Positions 49,660-59,883 of a stretch of DNA of 64,000 nucleotides are shown piece after piece. Below the pieces are notes generated by a model. The model ran no database searches. It saw only the letters and a program-made list of their open reading frames with translations, and was not told the origin of the DNA. The stretch covers positions 248,001 to 312,000 of the forward strand of contig NC_035926.1 of the NCBI RefSeq assembly GCF_000348985.1, given 5' to 3'. Positions within the stretch are counted from its first letter, which is position 1, and each line of letters opens with the position of its first letter. Origin of the DNA: Huiozyma naganishii CBS 8797. Lineage: Eukaryota > Ascomycota > Saccharomycetes > Saccharomycetales > Saccharomycetaceae. The translations under genes were made by a program, and so were the position numbers.

Positions 49660-51078
49660 TCATGTGTTTTGCTGGTACAACGACGCAGCAAAATCAAGAA
49701 CCCTCTGATCATCACCGTATTGGCCAGCAATTTGAATTCCTAAAGGCGTTCCATTTTGAACGGGTATCGACAGTGCAGGTAGACCAGCCAAAGACATCGG
49801 TGTTGTGAAAACATCTGTGGCATATGCACTTAGCTCATCAGCACTCTCAATTGAAGTTTCCTCCTTGATTGTCTTTGGCCCGCCTATATTAGTAGGTGAG
49901 AGGATAAAATCGATGCCATCTGGTGCACTGCGGTTTCCTGTGAGAACGTTGGCAAAATTAAACACATTGTCAAATTCATCTATTAGTTGGACGCGCAGTT
50001 TTTGGGCTTTTATAAAGTTGTTCTTGTAGGATGCCGAGCACAAGTTGTAATTCCCTAGGATAATCCTCTTTTGGACTTCAGGGCCAAAGTTTTCGGCTCT
50101 TGTGGAACCAAACAAGGTATTATGTTCATCCATATCCCCAGCAATAGACCTCGAGCCATATCGTATCCCATCATACCTCGCCAAATTGGATGCTGCTTCT
50201 GCCGGGGCTAAGATATAATACATGATCAGAGAATGCTTAATTGAAGGTACGGAAACTGGGTAAACTTCGTATCCAAGCGACATCAATCTCCCAACGTATG
50301 TCAAAAAATGTTGTCTCATCTCTGGTGTTAATGAGGATAAGGAAAATTCTTTCGGTATACCAATTTTGGGCTTCGTGTCCCGTTCTACGGTGATGTGACT
50401 TTTTGTGAGTTGGTCTCTCAAATCGTCCGTTAGTGACGTAGGATCCCTCGGATCATATTTATCCAATACGCTAAAAACTTTCCTTAAAATGCCGATATCT
50501 TTTGCCAAAATACCCACTGTGTCCAGGGATTGTGCAAAATCTATGACGCCAAATCTTGAAATGCGTCCGTAAGACGGTTTAAATCCCAGTATTGACCCCC
50601 ACGCAGCTGGCAGCCGAACTGACCCACCAGTATCAGTTCCTAGGGCAAAATCAACCAAGTCAGCGAGCACGGCGGCAGCAGATCCGGATGAAGAACCTCC
50701 GGGGCAATAGTCTTCGATGTCAGATATCGGGTTGATAACAGGACCACCCCCCAATCCATTGTTCAGCCCACTGGCACCCATCGCAAACTCATCCATATTT
50801 GTCTTCCCCAAAATGACGGCCCTCGAGTCTCTTAGCAAGTTTACCACAGTGGCATCGTACGGGGCTTTATAATCTTTCAACATGCGAGAGCTACAAGTTG
50901 TAGCTCCAAAATTTTTGGTTGATATATTATCCTTAACGGCTGCAAGCAAACCCTTTAGTGCGTCATTTTTACCCCTCGGAGGATCATTGATCTCGGTCAC
51001 CTTATTGATGTGGTGCGTAAAGATATTGTAACGTGACTGTAGGCCTGGAAGTCTTCTTAACACTGTTTCCAACTGCAT
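49660..51078 (-). CDS. HER2: Mitochondrial glutamyl-tRNA(Gln) amidotransferase subunit A
   Basis: 472 residues from the ATG at 51078 (S. cerevisiae about 464). The longer open frame to 51207 starts with an in-frame ATG-less or poorly suited extension, while MQLETVLRRLPGLQSRYN aligns with the family start. The amidase signature is complete: catalytic Lys in LLAAVKDNIS, cis-Ser in PGGSSSGSAAAV and nucleophile Ser in GTDTGGSVRLPAA. With Pet112 and Gtf1 it converts Glu-tRNA(Gln) to Gln-tRNA(Gln) in mitochondria. It is divergent from JNM1 with only about 150 bp between starts. Confidence 0.93.
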   Translation of the reverse strand: MQLETVLRRLPGLQSRYNIFTHHINKVTEINDPPRGKNDALKGLLAAVKDNISTKNFGATTCSSRMLKDYKAPYDATVVNLLRDSRAVILGKTNMDEFAMGASGLNNGLGGGPVINPISDIEDYCPGGSSSGSAAAVLADLVDFALGTDTGGSVRLPAAWGSILGFKPSYGRISRFGVIDFAQSLDTVGILAKDIGILRKVFSVLDKYDPRDPTSLTDDLRDQLTKSHITVERDTKPKIGIPKEFSLSSLTPEMRQHFLTYVGRLMSLGYEVYPVSVPSIKHSLIMYYILAPAEAASNLARYDGIRYGSRSIAGDMDEHNTLFGSTRAENFGPEVQKRIILGNYNLCSASYKNNFIKAQKLRVQLIDEFDNVFNFANVLTGNRSAPDGIDFILSPTNIGGPKTIKEETSIESADELSAYATDVFTTPMSLAGLPALSIPVQNGTPLGIQIAGQYGDDQRVLDFAASLYQQNT

Positions 51079-51231
51079 CTTTGGTCCTAGTTGCAGTGCT
51101 GTACAGTTTAAGTATGCGCCTGCCTGAAGATAGCAAATATTTATAAGTGAAAAATGCGAGATCCTAAAGCGGGCGAACTGGCATCGAGGAATGAGACAAA
51201 GAAACAAGCCCTTGGGGGGTGAAAGTGCAAA

Positions 51232-52329
51232 ATGGTTGATACCATAGATATCACCGATGATGACGTGTGCGGTATTTTCCCGCGAGGGACCGGTGAAGAA
51301 GCAATTCTTCTAGAATCCACGGATATATCCTCTGAAGATGAAACCGCTGACGGGACAACACCTCATATCGTCACAGGCCATATCCAATCGGTTCAAGAAG
51401 TTCAAAAAGTTCTACCCTTAGGTCATCTACTTGCTAATGACCTGTTGCTTAACGAAGGGGAGGAGAACCGCACAGAAACGACAGAGAGTACTTTGGAAAG
51501 AATACGGCGCGAACTTTTGCAACTTGAAGTTTCTAATGATGAGACCTTGGAAAAGGAATATGCGTCGTTGTGGGCTTTCTACGATAAGTTGGCAGCGCAA
51601 CAGGAAGCAAGAATACTATCGTTGGAGAGAGACATGATCTCCAAACTTGATAAAAGTATTCGGGCATCATCGCCGCCGGATACAACTATCTTACCCAGAA
51701 ATGTTCAACTAAATTATTCATCGTTACAAAGGATCATGGCTTTGGAGACTAGGATCTCCCAGGTAGAGGCACAGTTGGGTCCCTCTTACCTGTTCAATGC
51801 GGGGCGCAATAACGATGATGATAATGGTGATGAAAGCTTCTCCAGACCGTTTGTGAGCCAGATCGATGAGCTTCATCGGCATATGAACCTTTTACTGCAT
51901 AATCCTACTGATGCCAATGGAATAACTGCATTGGAGGAAAGATTAGTCGCCTTGAATAAGAATTTTGAAGCTTCTTTACTCGGTAAGAAATTACAAAGGG
52001 AGCCAGATGCTCTCGGCGAGATAGACTGTCGTTACATAAGCGACGAAACCAAAATAGAGCGTATCTGTGCTGCTTATGAGGAGATCATGCAGTATGCTGT
52101 GATGCTTCCTCAATTGACTACAAAGCTCCGAGACGTTAATCAACTGAACCATAAAGTGAATGAGACTTTGAAGATTGTACGTGGTTGGGATAACATACTT
52201 CAGGATATGAGGGCAGATACGACCAAATGGTCCCATTTAATTGACAAAGTGGATCGAAAATTAGATGCACAATACGACGAAGTAATGTCAAAACTTGAAG
52301 GACTTAAATCGCAACGATTAAACCAGTAA
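51232..52329 (+). CDS. JNM1: Dynactin subunit Jnm1 (dynamitin-like)
   Basis: 365 residues (S. cerevisiae 373). No enzymatic motif; the protein is acidic at the N-terminus and then largely helical, with coiled-coil segments at about 75-140 and 165-190 and in the C-terminal third (VNQLNHKVNETLKIVRGWDN region). It starts MVDTIDITDDD. Jnm1 is the yeast p50/dynamitin-like part of dynactin, needed for dynein-driven nuclear migration. The name is supported by position between HER2 and YMR295C and by orientation. Together with DYN3 at 18 kb it shows retention of the dynein pathway. Confidence 0.88.
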   Translation: MVDTIDITDDDVCGIFPRGTGEEAILLESTDISSEDETADGTTPHIVTGHIQSVQEVQKVLPLGHLLANDLLLNEGEENRTETTESTLERIRRELLQLEVSNDETLEKEYASLWAFYDKLAAQQEARILSLERDMISKLDKSIRASSPPDTTILPRNVQLNYSSLQRIMALETRISQVEAQLGPSYLFNAGRNNDDDNGDESFSRPFVSQIDELHRHMNLLLHNPTDANGITALEERLVALNKNFEASLLGKKLQREPDALGEIDCRYISDETKIERICAAYEEIMQYAVMLPQLTTKLRDVNQLNHKVNETLKIVRGWDNILQDMRADTTKWSHLIDKVDRKLDAQYDEVMSKLEGLKSQRLNQ

Positions 52330-52495
52330 ATTATATAGAGGTATGTGAAACAGGAAACGAAATCAACCTTAGTAAAACTTTAATATATAAAAAGAGATGT
52401 TGGAAAGAATGGATGAACCTATGGAGATAACATATGGTTGCGTGAGAGTATGGAGGAGAATAAGCATACGAATGAGGTGCATATACACACACAGA

Positions 52496-53068
52496 CTATT
52501 TCTTCTTCTTTCTACCAAAGAAATTTCTCTTCTTCTTCTTTTTACCCTCATCTGGGAGATGTACTGGTGCCTGGTAGACACCTTGTTCTGCCATAGGCAT
52601 AGATTGTCCAACCAAGTTCCCGTTGTTATCATATGGATTCATCCCGTTGAACGATGGGAAGTCCGGTCTCACCCTAAACCCGTACTGCGGAGTTTCCAAC
52701 TGTTGAGCCCAGACTGGATCACCGGAGACAGCGTACTCGAACGCCCTTATCGTATCCAACGGCCTCTCGTCTCTTGCCCTAGTTGGGTTTGAAATATCAG
52801 GGTTTGTTATTGGTTGTCCAAACACATCGCGCAGGACGTGGCCATCCTCTTGTGAGAAATACGACTGTCTATTCATGTTATCGTGGAACGTATCCGCGGC
52901 TTGCTCGAACGGTTGTGCTTCGTGGACAGCATCCAAGATCGGATCGGCCACAGAGGCAGTACGCACCTTCAAACGCGCAGCATCCTCCTTAGAGACTTCT
53001 ATCTTGGAATTACGTTTCTTCTCGGCGCTGTCGCCAGAGACGTTCGACTTCTTCCTGAAATGCATCAT
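52496..53068 (-). CDS. YMR295C: YMR295C/YGR273C family protein
   Basis: 190 residues (S. cerevisiae about 197). It begins MMHFRKKSNVSGDS. The middle is conserved (QEDGHVLRDVFGQPITNPDI, FEYAVSGDPVWAQQLETPQY, then YGFRVRPDFPSFNGMNPYDN). The C-terminus is a polybasic tail of Lys/Arg with two Phe residues, a likely membrane-binding or ribosome-contact segment. In S. cerevisiae the product is uncharacterised, found near the bud and linked to ribosomes. LCB1 (YMR296C), its upstream neighbour there, is not here. A dense group of Tbf1-type sites lies 240 bp upstream. Confidence 0.9.
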   Translation of the reverse strand: MMHFRKKSNVSGDSAEKKRNSKIEVSKEDAARLKVRTASVADPILDAVHEAQPFEQAADTFHDNMNRQSYFSQEDGHVLRDVFGQPITNPDISNPTRARDERPLDTIRAFEYAVSGDPVWAQQLETPQYGFRVRPDFPSFNGMNPYDNNGNLVGQSMPMAEQGVYQAPVHLPDEGKKKKKRNFFGRKKKK

Positions 53069-53310
53069 TCTTTATTTTGCGGTTGGCCTTGCTGAAACCA
53101 GGGAAACCAAATGAGACAGTGTTCGTTCCAAACCTTATCCTATTTGTATATAAACGGGGCAGTGGTAACTATATCGAGAGAGATTGAGTGTCGCCTGCTG
53201 TTGCATCCTCGAGAACAATTCTATTTCTGTGTTTGTTTTCAATGACCAAAAAAAAAAAAGAAACGAAAAAAAAACAAAAAAACGCCTCGATCCCGTGTTT
53301 TTTTTTCCCA

Positions 53311-53433
53311 ACCCTAAATTAGGACTTGGTGAAGTAAGACCTAAATTAGGGCTTAAGGCGTAACCCTAATTAGGTTGTGGTGTAAACCCTAAAACCCTAA
53401 ATTAGGGCTTTGTTTCAAGCCCTAATTTAGGGT
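53311..53433. promoter_or_regulatory. Cluster of eight Tbf1-type RCCCTAA sites
   Basis: Within 123 bp, RCCCTAA or its complement TTAGGGY occurs at 53311-53317, 53346-53352, 53363-53369, 53386-53392, 53394-53400, 53402-53408, 53419-53425 and 53427-53433, in both directions. It lies between YMR295C and PRC1, where LCB1 was lost. Tbf1 is known to bind this core at yeast snoRNA promoters, some ribosomal-protein promoters and subtelomeres. No snoRNA box C/D or H/ACA was seen next to it. Which gene it controls is open. Confidence 0.6.
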
Positions 53434-53668
53434 TTGGTCTCGGAAACGGGGTTTATCACCAACCACGAAAGCAGCCGCTATCTGAGATAAAAAAAACCGA
53501 CCCTTTTTTGTGTCTTTCTAGAGGTTGAAGGGAAAAAAGGGCATATATATATATATAGATAGATATACGGGAGATGCAGCATAAGATAAAATAAAGACTA
53601 TCTCTGACATTCTCAAAACAACTGCGAGCGCCACTGGCATAATAGGTGAGCGCAAAAGATACACTTTG

Positions 53669-55264
53669 ATGACTAAATTACTTTCGTTGGCCACGTTGGC
53701 CCTGGCGGCAAACACTGTCGCTGTCAACGGGTTTTCCTTCCAACACCCGTTCGCTTTGGACAAGATTCAAAGGGAACTGGAGGCTGCTGCCTCGTCCGCT
53801 CGTTCTACTCTCGAGGGAGCTGGCTCGACAGTCAAAAACGCGTACACCAGCGGTGTATACGATAATTTTGTCTTCCCACAAAGTCTACAGGACATAGACT
53901 TCAGACCCAAGGGTCCCAGGGGCAACATTGTCCGCAAAAATGACTGGGATTTCCACGTTGAGGACAATTCTGTCGAGGACTTCAAGTTGAGAGTCAAGAA
54001 AATCGTCGACCCAAAGATTTTGGGCGTGGACCCAGGTGTGAAACAGTTCACCGGTTACCTCGACGTAGAGGACGAGGACAAGCATTTCTTCTTTTGGTTC
54101 TTCGAAAGTAGAAACGACCCTGAAAACGACCCAGTGGTTTTGTGGTTGAACGGTGGGCCAGGGTGCTCCTCCATGACCGGGCTGTTCTTCGAACTGGGGC
54201 CCTCTTCCATCGGCGACCAGATTAAACCCATCTACAACGACTACGCTTGGAACTCCAACGCTTCCGTGATATTTTTGGACCAGCCTGTGAACGTTGGGTT
54301 TTCGTACTCTGGGTCTGCCAGTGTCTCAAACACAGTGGCCGCAGGTAAAGACGTTTACGCCTTCTTGCAACTGTTTTTCAAGCAGTTCCCCAAGTTGGCA
54401 CCAAACGATTTCCACATTGCAGGTGAATCCTACGCGGGTCACTACATCCCAGCATTTGCCACAGAGATTTTGTCTCATCCACAGGAGGAGAGAAACTTTA
54501 ACTTGACTTCAGTTTTGATCGGGAACGGGTTGACTGACCCATTGACCCAGTACAAGTACTACAAGCCAATGGCCTGTGGTGAGGGGTCAGGTTCACCAGC
54601 CGTGTTGTCGCCAGAGGAATGCCAATCTATGGAGGACTCCTTAGACCGTTGCTTGAGTCTCATCAAATCGTGCTACAACTCGCAATCTGTCTGGAGCTGT
54701 GTTCCAGCCTCCATCTACTGTAACAACGCGCAATTGGGTCCCTACCAACGTACTGGTAAGAACGTCTACGACGTAAGGAAGGATTGTGAAGGTCCACTGT
54801 GCTACCCTGAGATGCAACCCATCGAGAAATATTTGAACTTGGATTACGTTAAAGAAGCCATTGGTGCCGAGGTAGACCACTTCGAGTCCTGTAACTTTGA
54901 CATCAACCGTAACTTTTTGTTTGCTGGTGATTGGATGCAACCTTATCAAACAGCCGTGACCGATTTATTGAACCAAGACCTACCAATCTTGATCTACGCT
55001 GGTGATAAGGACTTCATTTGTAATTGGTTGGGGAACAGAGCCTGGACGGACGTTCTGCCATGGAAGCATGACAAAGAGTTTGCCAAGCAACCAATTCGTA
55101 AGTGGAAGGCAAAACTAACCGGTGAGCATGCAGGTGAGGTGAAGAGCTTCGACAAGTTGACTTACTTGAGAGTGTTCGATGGTGGGCACATGGTCCCATT
55201 CGACGTCCCAGAGAACGCCTTGAGTATGTTGAACGAATGGATTCACGGTAAATTTATTCTATGA
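53669..55264 (+). CDS. PRC1: Vacuolar carboxypeptidase Y
   Basis: 531 residues from the ATG at 53669. Signal peptide residues 1-20, propeptide to about 110, then the mature S10 serine carboxypeptidase. The triad is Ser in [10 protein letters not shown] (about 254), Asp in [12 protein letters not shown] (about 448) and His in [11 protein letters not shown] (about 507). ESRNDP and [15 protein letters not shown] contribute to the substrate site. The S. cerevisiae vacuolar-sorting motif QRPL aligns with QHPF here (about 25-28). The enzyme removes C-terminal residues from peptides in the vacuole. LCB1, which precedes it in S. cerevisiae, is absent. Downstream, conserved gene order stops at an LTR 215 bp after the stop codon. 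Confidence 0.95.
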   Translation: MTKLLSLATLALAANTVAVNGFSFQHPFALDKIQRELEAAASSARSTLEGAGSTVKNAYTSGVYDNFVFPQSLQDIDFRPKGPRGNIVRKNDWDFHVEDNSVEDFKLRVKKIVDPKILGVDPGVKQFTGYLDVEDEDKHFFFWFFESRNDPENDPVVLWLNGGPGCSSMTGLFFELGPSSIGDQIKPIYNDYAWNSNASVIFLDQPVNVGFSYSGSASVSNTVAAGKDVYAFLQLFFKQFPKLAPNDFHIAGESYAGHYIPAFATEILSHPQEERNFNLTSVLIGNGLTDPLTQYKYYKPMACGEGSGSPAVLSPEECQSMEDSLDRCLSLIKSCYNSQSVWSCVPASIYCNNAQLGPYQRTGKNVYDVRKDCEGPLCYPEMQPIEKYLNLDYVKEAIGAEVDHFESCNFDINRNFLFAGDWMQPYQTAVTDLLNQDLPILIYAGDKDFICNWLGNRAWTDVLPWKHDKEFAKQPIRKWKAKLTGEHAGEVKSFDKLTYLRVFDGGHMVPFDVPENALSMLNEWIHGKFIL

Positions 55265-55478
55265 TTCAATTTGTCACTTTTTTGTAAATCCAAGTCTATG
55301 CAACCCTTAGCGAAGTATTTTTGAATCCTTCGTTTTTATCTTTTTAACATAAAATATGAATTATATATACAAAATTTCTTTTCCATTTCTTCAGTAAATA
55401 AAACTTAGGGTTCAAGAGATCCCTGCCTCCACTCATACACAAGTCCAATAAAGACGACCTATAGTATAGAGCTGAATA

Positions 55479-56048
55479 TGCTGGAAGCTAAGAATGATGC
55501 TGCACTACGCATGTTTGAGGTGTGGCAGGGTCTCCCAGCAGACGATCACTGCCGAGCGCCAGAAGCTCCTCTCCCGTATACGCATTATATAGGAGATTTA
55601 TGTTGAATAGGGTCTTGTTCGCCGTGGCTATTCATTGTAGTAGAGTAAAGAGATGTTTTAGTTCAGGTATGACTTCTGGTATATACTTAATATATAAGTA
55701 TATGGTTCGATGATCTCTTCTATATTGTCACAGATAGAAGGATCAATTCATTCGATGTAGTTAGGCTTTATATACGTGAGAATTTGCTCAGAGTCAATGG
55801 TGTGACTTTTCACTTTCTCACTGTGGTGGATACTTCCACACTTGTGGCATCGTTATTTGTCTCGTTAACATTTGTGTCTTTTATCAAGTGTGTGTCCTGT
55901 TTATGCCCATGATGATATCCTATCATCCTTATCATATTCATTTTCTATATCCAGCAATTTACATAAACTGTCGATGAATTGTTTTCACCTTTTATATGAC
56001 GATAAGCAATGTAAAATTGTACGAAAGCCGAATTTCCAATATCCAACA
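55479..56048 (+). mobile_element. Family A LTR split by another LTR
   Basis: Outer LTR in two parts, 55479-55600 and 55957-56048, that together match the intact copy at 60629-60837 (TGCTGGAAGCTAAGAATGAT at the start; end ATATCCAACA). The 356-bp insert between the parts is a second element, listed separately. The last base is followed by GTTTT, which also precedes the LTR at 60629. The LTR starts 215 bp after PRC1 and marks the synteny break. Confidence 0.8.
55601..55956. mobile_element. Nested solo LTR, family B, with 5-bp target duplication
   Basis: 356 bp, starts TGTTGAATAGGG and ends ATATCCAGCA, so it has TG...CA ends of the Ty1/copia-like kind. It is flanked by ATTTA on both sides (55596-55600 and 55957-55961). 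The copy of the outer LTR at 60629 is uninterrupted at the same point. Size and target duplication fit a Ty LTR left by recombination. Orientation is taken as plus from the resemblance of its start to yeast Ty LTR starts, but is not certain. Confidence 0.8.
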
Positions 56049-56265
56049 GTTTTCCTGCCAGAACAATAAAATGTTTTATAAATATCGCTTTCTTTTTCTT
56101 TAAAACGTAAACAAATAAAAGTGTATATCATATACAGAACACATGAATACGCACGTATTAGAAGATCGAACAGGAAACGAAGTCTTCTTTCAAGCACAAA
56201 AGCTCCTTTGGAAAGTAGCCATACACTTATATTTGTCCGGAAAGAGATAAAATGAGAAAGTCGGG
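56049..56265. repeat. Segment C, right copy (also at 38477-38695)
   Basis: Nearly identical to 38477-38695. Starts GTTTT directly after the split LTR. The end of the alignment is set only by the assembly gap in the left copy, so the duplication may extend further right. Confidence 0.85.
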
Positions 56266-56719
56266 AGGAAAAAGGGTTGTTGAATGTTTATATAAAATAG
56301 CCGCCGTCCTCTCGTGCTGCCAGAGACCATTTAACGTGTTGTACGTTCGTTTAGACCTCGTACTAACCAAAATACATGTTCATCTCTCTCGGTATTTTTC
56401 TTTTCTCACTCCCGAGGGAAGAAGGATGAAAAGGGAAGAACGAACGCAATTGACCAAAGTGAAATGTTTAGCCACATTGAGATATTTGCAAGAACATCGT
56501 AACGAGTTTATCAAAATTGGTAATGTTGATGAGCAAGGTGTTGTGACCTTTGATATTATTGAATTCAACATAATGAGGAGAATTATCGAGGAAAACGTAA
56601 GAATGAAAGCACCCCATGTTGAAATTTTGCCTGAAATCGGAGTCGATTTTGCTCAACCAAGAAGTGGGCAGGATCATCGTTCATTTGAAAGTATACCACC
56701 GGTGCCCTTTGCTACTTAA
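56252..56719 (+). CDS. Small hypothetical protein, doubtful
   Basis: 155 codons from ATG. The N-terminal third is basic and hydrophobic; from about residue 58 (MKREERTQLTKVKCLATLRY) it looks more protein-like, with FDIIEFNIMRRIIEENV predicted helical. No family recognised. The homologous left locus, just before the gap, has an extra A after the ATG (atgaag for atgaga), which would change the frame from codon 2. Therefore either the real start is the internal ATG at about 56426 or the frame is not conserved. Confidence 0.35.
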   Translation: MRKSGGKRVVECLYKIAAVLSCCQRPFNVLYVRLDLVLTKIHVHLSRYFSFLTPEGRRMKREERTQLTKVKCLATLRYLQEHRNEFIKIGNVDEQGVVTFDIIEFNIMRRIIEENVRMKAPHVEILPEIGVDFAQPRSGQDHRSFESIPPVPFAT

Positions 56720-59700
56720 ATGGAGTATTTAATTGGACCTTCCTGCTTTCTGAGTTGAACGTAACCCGCATATTAAGGTAAAGTGTCTTTTAGAAATTCG
56801 GATTATCAGAAATAGCTAAAACGATCCTTTGCCGTATACTCTATAATAAACATTTCAAAACACCAACAGGATTGGTTATCACTTCTCTGAGCTCAATTAT
56901 GTTCAGAGCTTTTAACTTGTGTCCTCGTGTAGTTCTTCTCTAAAGCCTATTTAATAATCATGAAAAAAGCCTTGTTTGTGCTTCGTCTGGCAGCTAGTTA
57001 TCTACTTCTTTTATTTGGACATATCTCGATTTTTGGACATGCTCAGTAAGTATGTCCAAATTTTCAGATATGCCTGTGGGGTTGGAACAGACCAACGGTC
57101 CCAACCGACTGCTGGTGTACGGAGCGGTATGGTCCCTGCAGCCGTCACTTGCAGGTTCAAGTCTGCATAAAGTGTTGTGTAAAGCTACGGGAAAATTATC
57201 TCGACAACAGCTCTTTGCATAAAAACGTTTTTTATGGAACAGGCAGTATGGGAGGATCATATTCTGATTCCACATCCCAACAGTCTGAATCTATCTTAGT
57301 TTCTTGCTGGTTCGTGGGTCCGGGCTCCAGATTGGTACCGCCCCATACTCAAGACTTCCTTAACTATGTGTCATGGTTAAGAAATATCGTCTGGAAGAGT
57401 GGCTATTCGTGTATGTGATGTACTGGTGTAATATGTGGTTTTGTGCACTTTTTTGTGTCAATCTTCCCCACCTGTTCCACACTAAATCCTTGGATTATAA
57501 AAGGGTTTCTGGGGTTCTGTTCCATTAATCATTCTCGTTCACCACTTTTGTCGTTCTAGTTGTCAAGTTGGTTTAATACGTTTTTCTTTCTTCTCTTCTC
57601 TTCTCAGTACACCAGCCACCCATTTCCTATCATGCATTTTTTATCTCTTTGGTGTTAAGGGTGGCACAACAATTCCGGCTGCGAATACTCGCTCTAGGTC
57701 TATCCTCTGCTTCGTATGCCATTTTCTATCGGACGTTGAACATTGCGGAGAGGCGGGCTTTCTTTCGATCCTGCGTCTTCTCTCTCAACGAGCTGCTCCA
57801 GTTATGTTTCCAATCCGTCAGACCATTGATTCACGCACTCCACGTCGTTTGGTTCTGCTCTGGTACGTTCCCTGCAAGTTTTACCCTCGGGCCATCGATC
57901 CTCGCGTCATCAACGCTTTATGGTCCCGACATGGTATCTTTTCAAAGTATATACCGGTCTTCCAGTCTTTGGTTGCTAGTTGGCGATTTTCCGGTCCGTT
58001 CCTTTGAGGTGCTGACTTCTGGGCCTTCCCAGGACCAGCTTTGTGTTTGTGATCCCTGTTGTGTCTCCCCATCCATTGTTCTCTTCTGCGGTTTCTGCCT
58101 TTAACGGATTATCATTTTCCATGTGGACTAAGAGCCTGAGATAGTCATGACATCTCTTGCTCTACATCCGCCGGCGGGTGTAGTGTGCTTAGCACGCATG
58201 GCAAATGATAATTCGGCTTCTGTGCTTGATTCTCAAGGCTGAGGACTGTGTTCTTTGGGGCTGTGCACAATACGGATCCCATTTTCCAAAGCTGGGTCTG
58301 GGACGGTTCTGGTTGTTGGTTCTTCCGAGTACCGCGGACCCTCGGTGTCGCACACAAGGGCACTCCCAGCTTTTCAACCTTCGACCCTATCGTCAATGCG
58401 CATCCTAACCTGTGCTGAACTCCACGGCTCCAAATGCCTGTGCACACTAGGAATGCTGCTATGTATCACAAACCCAGTCTGCTTGACCGTTACACCAAGT
58501 ATCTTCAGACTAAATGGCCACGAGCCACCGGCCATTTTGGGTGCTCGGTTTAGCTTGTAGCTGGCCACTACTCGCTTTGCCGTTCACCCCGCTCTCCTGG
58601 TTTGGCAAACATGGCGTAATGGAACCCTACATATCTTCGCTCCCGCCTCCTTCACTCCGAGGACCCACATTCGCTGTGCCTGAACTTCACACCGGGGCAC
58701 TTCAGAATACCTCATGGTTGTTCGCGGTCGCTACACTTGGGACTTGTGGTGGTGGTTGTTTTAATACTGTTGCACAACTCCATGTTGGTTTGGACAATGA
58801 ATCGAAGTTGGTCCGTAATGGCACATGACATTGGTGCCTTCCGAACAATCTTCTTTTGTCATTTGTTTCTTCCTACGGTAGTAATGGTTTCTCTCTATTC
58901 CATTTTCCTACTGTCGTGTTAAGTGGTTGCTTCTTCTCTCTTCCACTTTGATCTAAAACACGCTTCTTCCATATTCCTATCACATCACAGATATGATCTA
59001 TTGCGGTATGCTTTTAAAGTTGGTGGTGATGTTTCATTGAAAGACCTGTTGAACTCCAAAGGTTAATCCCACTGACAGGGTGGTCAGGTATTGGCGGCAT
59101 TGATTCCTAAAGCAGACAGACGATGGTTCGACTGCGGGGTGTTCCACCTTGGTGGTAGGGCCAGCACTTCGCACAAAGCAGTGACACATCTGATTCGAGA
59201 ACTCATGTACACTTTCCTTTCAGATACTGTTTAAAGGTCGCCACGTCATAAGCTCTTCTCCTTGGTCCTGCTGCTGGTGCTGGTTTGGGGACCGCGACCA
59301 CCCCGGGCACTAAAGTCAACGCAACTCCGGATTGTTCCTTTCTATAACAAAATAAACATATATGTTTGTACTAAGCGCTATTCTTATTTACACGGTTCGC
59401 GCTGCACTACGCCGCTGTCTGCTGGTGTGGTTGCCCTGTGGGATGGATCCTCAGGCACGGGGGTCTGCCCTGTACTCTTGCTCAATTCACAAGTTTGTAC
59501 TAAGCCGTATTCTCATAGAAAGTTCTGTCTTCATAGCACACTTTTTTTCAGGGGCCACCAAGCGCGCTAGGCTCAGGTACATGATCAGCTCAACGCCTGT
59601 CTTACAGTCGAAAAATCAGCACTTCAAAGCAGCCTCCCTGACTAATCACTCTCTTAAACTGTGCAGTTAAACTGTTGCGGAGCTGGTTGAGATATAGAAG

Positions 59701-59883
59701 CAGAGTATCATCATCTCATTGTGTAGGGACTTTTCTATAAAAAGAGTGTTTATACTAGAGATTTTCTTCGAAATAACCTTTCTGTAGTTCTCCAGAACAA
59801 TTTATTACCGTTTCATGAATTTAAGCTTGCAGTTATCGGTTTACGAGACCCTACTGGTCCCAACACCTGTTCCTTGCATGGGA
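56720..59883. other. Non-coding or decayed region, pyrimidine-rich on + strand
   Basis: 3.2 kb without a convincing gene. From about 57.45 to 59.7 kb the plus strand is pyrimidine-rich and more G+C-rich than the neighbouring repeats, so a decayed coding sequence would more likely lie on the minus strand; open frames there are short and broken. A TATA-like tataaaagg lies at about 57497. No LTR, tRNA or known domain was identified. By alignment of its flanks this is what the gap at 38696 should contain. Confidence 0.35.

Noticed and set aside
53311..53433. CCCTAA repeats as an internal telomere remnant
   Set aside because: The words are in both orientations with irregular spacers, not a tandem array, and Saccharomycetaceae telomere repeats are usually of another type. 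A Tbf1 site cluster fits better.
57149..57172. tRNA-like B box (gcaggttcaagtctgc)
   Set aside because: The T-arm cannot be paired with a standard 7-nt loop, and no A box, anticodon arm or acceptor stem is found upstream on this strand.
57649..58104. 151-codon frame in the pyrimidine-rich tract
   Set aside because: It starts with TTG, overlaps other frames of equal quality, and its composition follows the strand skew.
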